From Prevotellaceae bacterium (GTDB lineage: Bacteria; Bacteroidota; Bacteroidia; Bacteroidales; Bacteroidaceae), in NCBI GenBank assembly GCA_022508685.1, contig JAFLUS010000126.1, positions 1 to 6,187 on the forward strand: a stretch of 6,187 nucleotides of DNA, given 5' to 3'. Both the position numbers and the translations under genes were made by a program. Positions 4,813-6,187 of the stretch are shown piece after piece. How positions within the stretch are numbered: the stretch's first letter is position 1; each line of letters starts with the position of its first letter. The notes under the pieces were generated by a model. The model worked only from the letters and a program-made list of their open reading frames with translations. It had not been told where the DNA came from and did not search any database.

Positions 4813-5372
4813 CAGACGGTCATGATTTCCTTGTTCTTCGCTTCGACCATGGCGTCGACCTGCTTGATGAACTTGTCGTGAATTTTCTGCACCTTCTCCT
4901 CGGCGTCCTTTTCCACGTCCTCGGGCACTCCGTTCTTCACGCTCTTCTTCAGTTTGTCAATGGCGTCGCGACGGGCGTTGCGGATGCTCACCTTTGCCGT
5001 TTCGCCTTCCTTGGCACACTGCTTGGTGAGTTCGCGGCGGCGTTCCTCGGTGAGGGGCGGAATGCCGAGACGGATGACTTCGCCATTGTTCTCGGGCATG
5101 ATGCCCACCGACGAGTCGATGATGGCTTTCTCGATGGGGCGGAACATCGACTTGTCCCACGGCTTGATGGTGATGCTGCGGGCATCGGGCGTTGCCAGAC
5201 TGGCTACGTTGGAGAGGGGCACCATGCTGCCGTAACTGTCGACGCGGACGGCGTCGAGAATGTGGACGTTGGCCTTGCCGGCACGGATGCGACCCAGTGT
5301 TTCTTCCAAGTGCATGGCTGCCAATTCCATGGCCTCTTCGGCGTTATCCAAATAGATTTTTACGTCTTCCAT
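4812..5372 (-). CDS. frr: Ribosome recycling factor
   Basis: RRF, together with EF-G, splits the post-termination 70S complex so that subunits can be reused; it is essential in most bacteria. The 186 residues match the usual length. Domain I, a three-helix bundle, is made of about 1-30 and 105-186, and domain II is the inserted beta region of about 31-104. Recognisable blocks are RAGKA (30-34), VDSYGS (44-49), KPWDKSM (70-76), EKAI (81-84), PPLTEERRREL (105-115) and the rRNA-contacting R131 in SIRNARRDA. The charged C-terminal helix is complete. A 26-bp gap without a Shine-Dalgarno sequence separates it from the fumarase gene, close enough for co-transcription. Its TGA overlaps the rsgA start. 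Confidence 0.97.
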   Translation of the reverse strand: MEDVKIYLDNAEEAMELAAMHLEETLGRIRAGKANVHILDAVRVDSYGSMVPLSNVASLATPDARSITIKPWDKSMFRPIEKAIIDSSVGIMPENNGEVIRLGIPPLTEERRRELTKQCAKEGETAKVSIRNARRDAIDKLKKSVKNGVPEDVEKDAEEKVQKIHDKFIKQVDAMVEAKNKEIMTV

Positions 5373-5398
5373 AATTGATGTGTATTGCGTTTAAGTGG

Positions 5399-6187
5399 TT
5401 AATCTTCGAGTATCTTGCAACCGTCGCACGGACGCATCTGCTTGAAGAAGTCGTTGCCCTTGTCGTCGACGAGGATGAAGGCGGGGAAGTCTTCCACTTC
5501 GATTTTCCAGATGGCTTCCATGCCGAGTTCGGGATATTCCACGCATTCGATGGACTTGATGTTGTTCTGTGCCAGAATGGCAGCGGGACCACCGATTGAA
5601 CCGAGATAGAAACCGCCGTGCTTGCGGCAGGCTTCGGTCACCTGTTCCGTGCGGTTGCCCTTGGCAAGCATGATGAGCGATGCGCCGTGGTCTTGGAACT
5701 CGTCGACGTAGGGGTCCATGCGGTTTGCCGTCGTGGGCCCCATCGAGCCGCAAGGCATTCCGGCAGGCGTCTTGGCAGGGCCGGCGTAGTAGACGGGGTG
5801 GTCTTTCATGTACTGCGGCATGCCTTCGCCGGCGTCGAGGCGTGCCTTGAGTTTGGCATGCGCAATGTCGCGGCCGACGATAATGGTGCCGTTGAGCGAC
5901 AGGCGCGTGCTGACGGGATATTGGCTCAGGAGTTTGCAGACCTCCGTCATGGGTTGGTTGAGGTCGACGCGCACGACTTCGCCCTCGCCGGCACGACGCA
6001 GTTCCTCCGGAATGAGTTCGCCCGGGTTGGTGTCCATGCGTTCAATCCAGATGCCGTCCTTGTTGATTTTGCACTTGATGTTGCGGTCGGCAGAGCAACT
6101 GACGCCCAAGCCGATAGGGCAACTTGCGCCGTGGCGCGGCAGACGGATGACGCGCACGTCGTGTGCCATGTACTTGCCGCCGAACTG
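5399..6187 (-). CDS. fumA: Class I fumarate hydratase, C-terminal part (runs off the window)
   Basis: The gene continues past 6187, so only the last 262 residues, about half of a class I fumarase, are visible. The enzyme interconverts fumarate and malate with an oxygen-sensitive [4Fe-4S] cluster; in Bacteroidales it works in the reductive branch from oxaloacetate to succinate and propionate. Numbering from the first visible residue, C31 in SCSADR is the expected third cluster ligand. H19, R106, T152, R156 and K176 match, with correct spacing, the active-site residues known from the Leishmania enzyme (H334, R421, T467, R471, K491). The blocks GPTTANRMD (150-158), MLAKGN (173-178) and [11 protein letters not shown] (193-203) are almost identical to E. 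coli FumA. The C-terminus carries C-D-G-C at 254-257, close to the C-x-x-C end of FumA. An internal ATG at 6167-6169 is not a start, because the conserved frame continues upstream. Confidence 0.96.
   Translation of the reverse strand, partial: QFGGKYMAHDVRVIRLPRHGASCPIGLGVSCSADRNIKCKINKDGIWIERMDTNPGELIPEELRRAGEGEVVRVDLNQPMTEVCKLLSQYPVSTRLSLNGTIIVGRDIAHAKLKARLDAGEGMPQYMKDHPVYYAGPAKTPAGMPCGSMGPTTANRMDPYVDEFQDHGASLIMLAKGNRTEQVTEACRKHGGFYLGSIGGPAAILAQNNIKSIECVEYPELGMEAIWKIEVEDFPAFILVDDKGNDFFKQMRPCDGCKILED

Noticed and set aside
3841..4881. Long plus-strand open frame opposite rsgA (346 codons)
   Set aside because: The minus strand encodes a fully motif-complete RsgA over the same bases. The plus frame is a by-product of GC-rich codon use, shows no recognisable domain and would run across the frr-rsgA junction.

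Overview
The window reads as Bacteroidales chromosome, most likely a GC-rich member of Prevotellaceae. This is an inference from protein-level resemblance: an Hsp20 of the Bacteroidetes type, a class I fumarase, an exported TPR protein with an 'AAQ' signal-peptide end, and few Shine-Dalgarno sites. All seven supported genes lie on the minus strand. There is no tRNA, rRNA, CRISPR array or insertion sequence, and no convincing plus-strand gene.

Reading in the direction of transcription (from high to low coordinates), positions 6187-971 hold one very compact block: the C-terminal part of class I fumarate hydratase, frr (ribosome recycling factor), rsgA (ribosome-assembly GTPase), an exported TPR protein, uxuA (mannonate dehydratase) and an SDR oxidoreductase that probably acts as D-mannonate oxidoreductase. 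The five junctions are 26 bp, a TGATG overlap, 2 bp, a TAATG overlap and 1 bp. The last five genes therefore look like one translationally coupled unit joining ribosome housekeeping to hexuronate catabolism. A GC-rich hairpin followed by a T-rich stretch at about 900-926 may end this transcript.

Positions 476-970 are a gene-free region of about 495 bp that is dense in dyad symmetry. Its core, about 682-832, holds five copies of a 14-bp palindrome (consensus AARACTRYAGTYTT). Their centres fall on a lattice of about 22 bp, two DNA turns, and two degenerate half-sites fill the empty lattice positions. Next to it are a pair of GACA-N3-TGTC sites 20 bp apart, an exact match to the Bacteroidetes -7 promoter element facing hsp20, a 13-bp-stem hairpin and a 15-bp dyad. 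This arrangement looks like a multi-site control region.

The last gene, 469-41, is a small heat-shock protein (Hsp20) with an unusually strong AGGAGG ribosome binding site, whose spacing favours the second of two in-frame ATGs. The most plausible reading is that the palindrome-rich region controls hsp20, but the sequence alone does not prove this.
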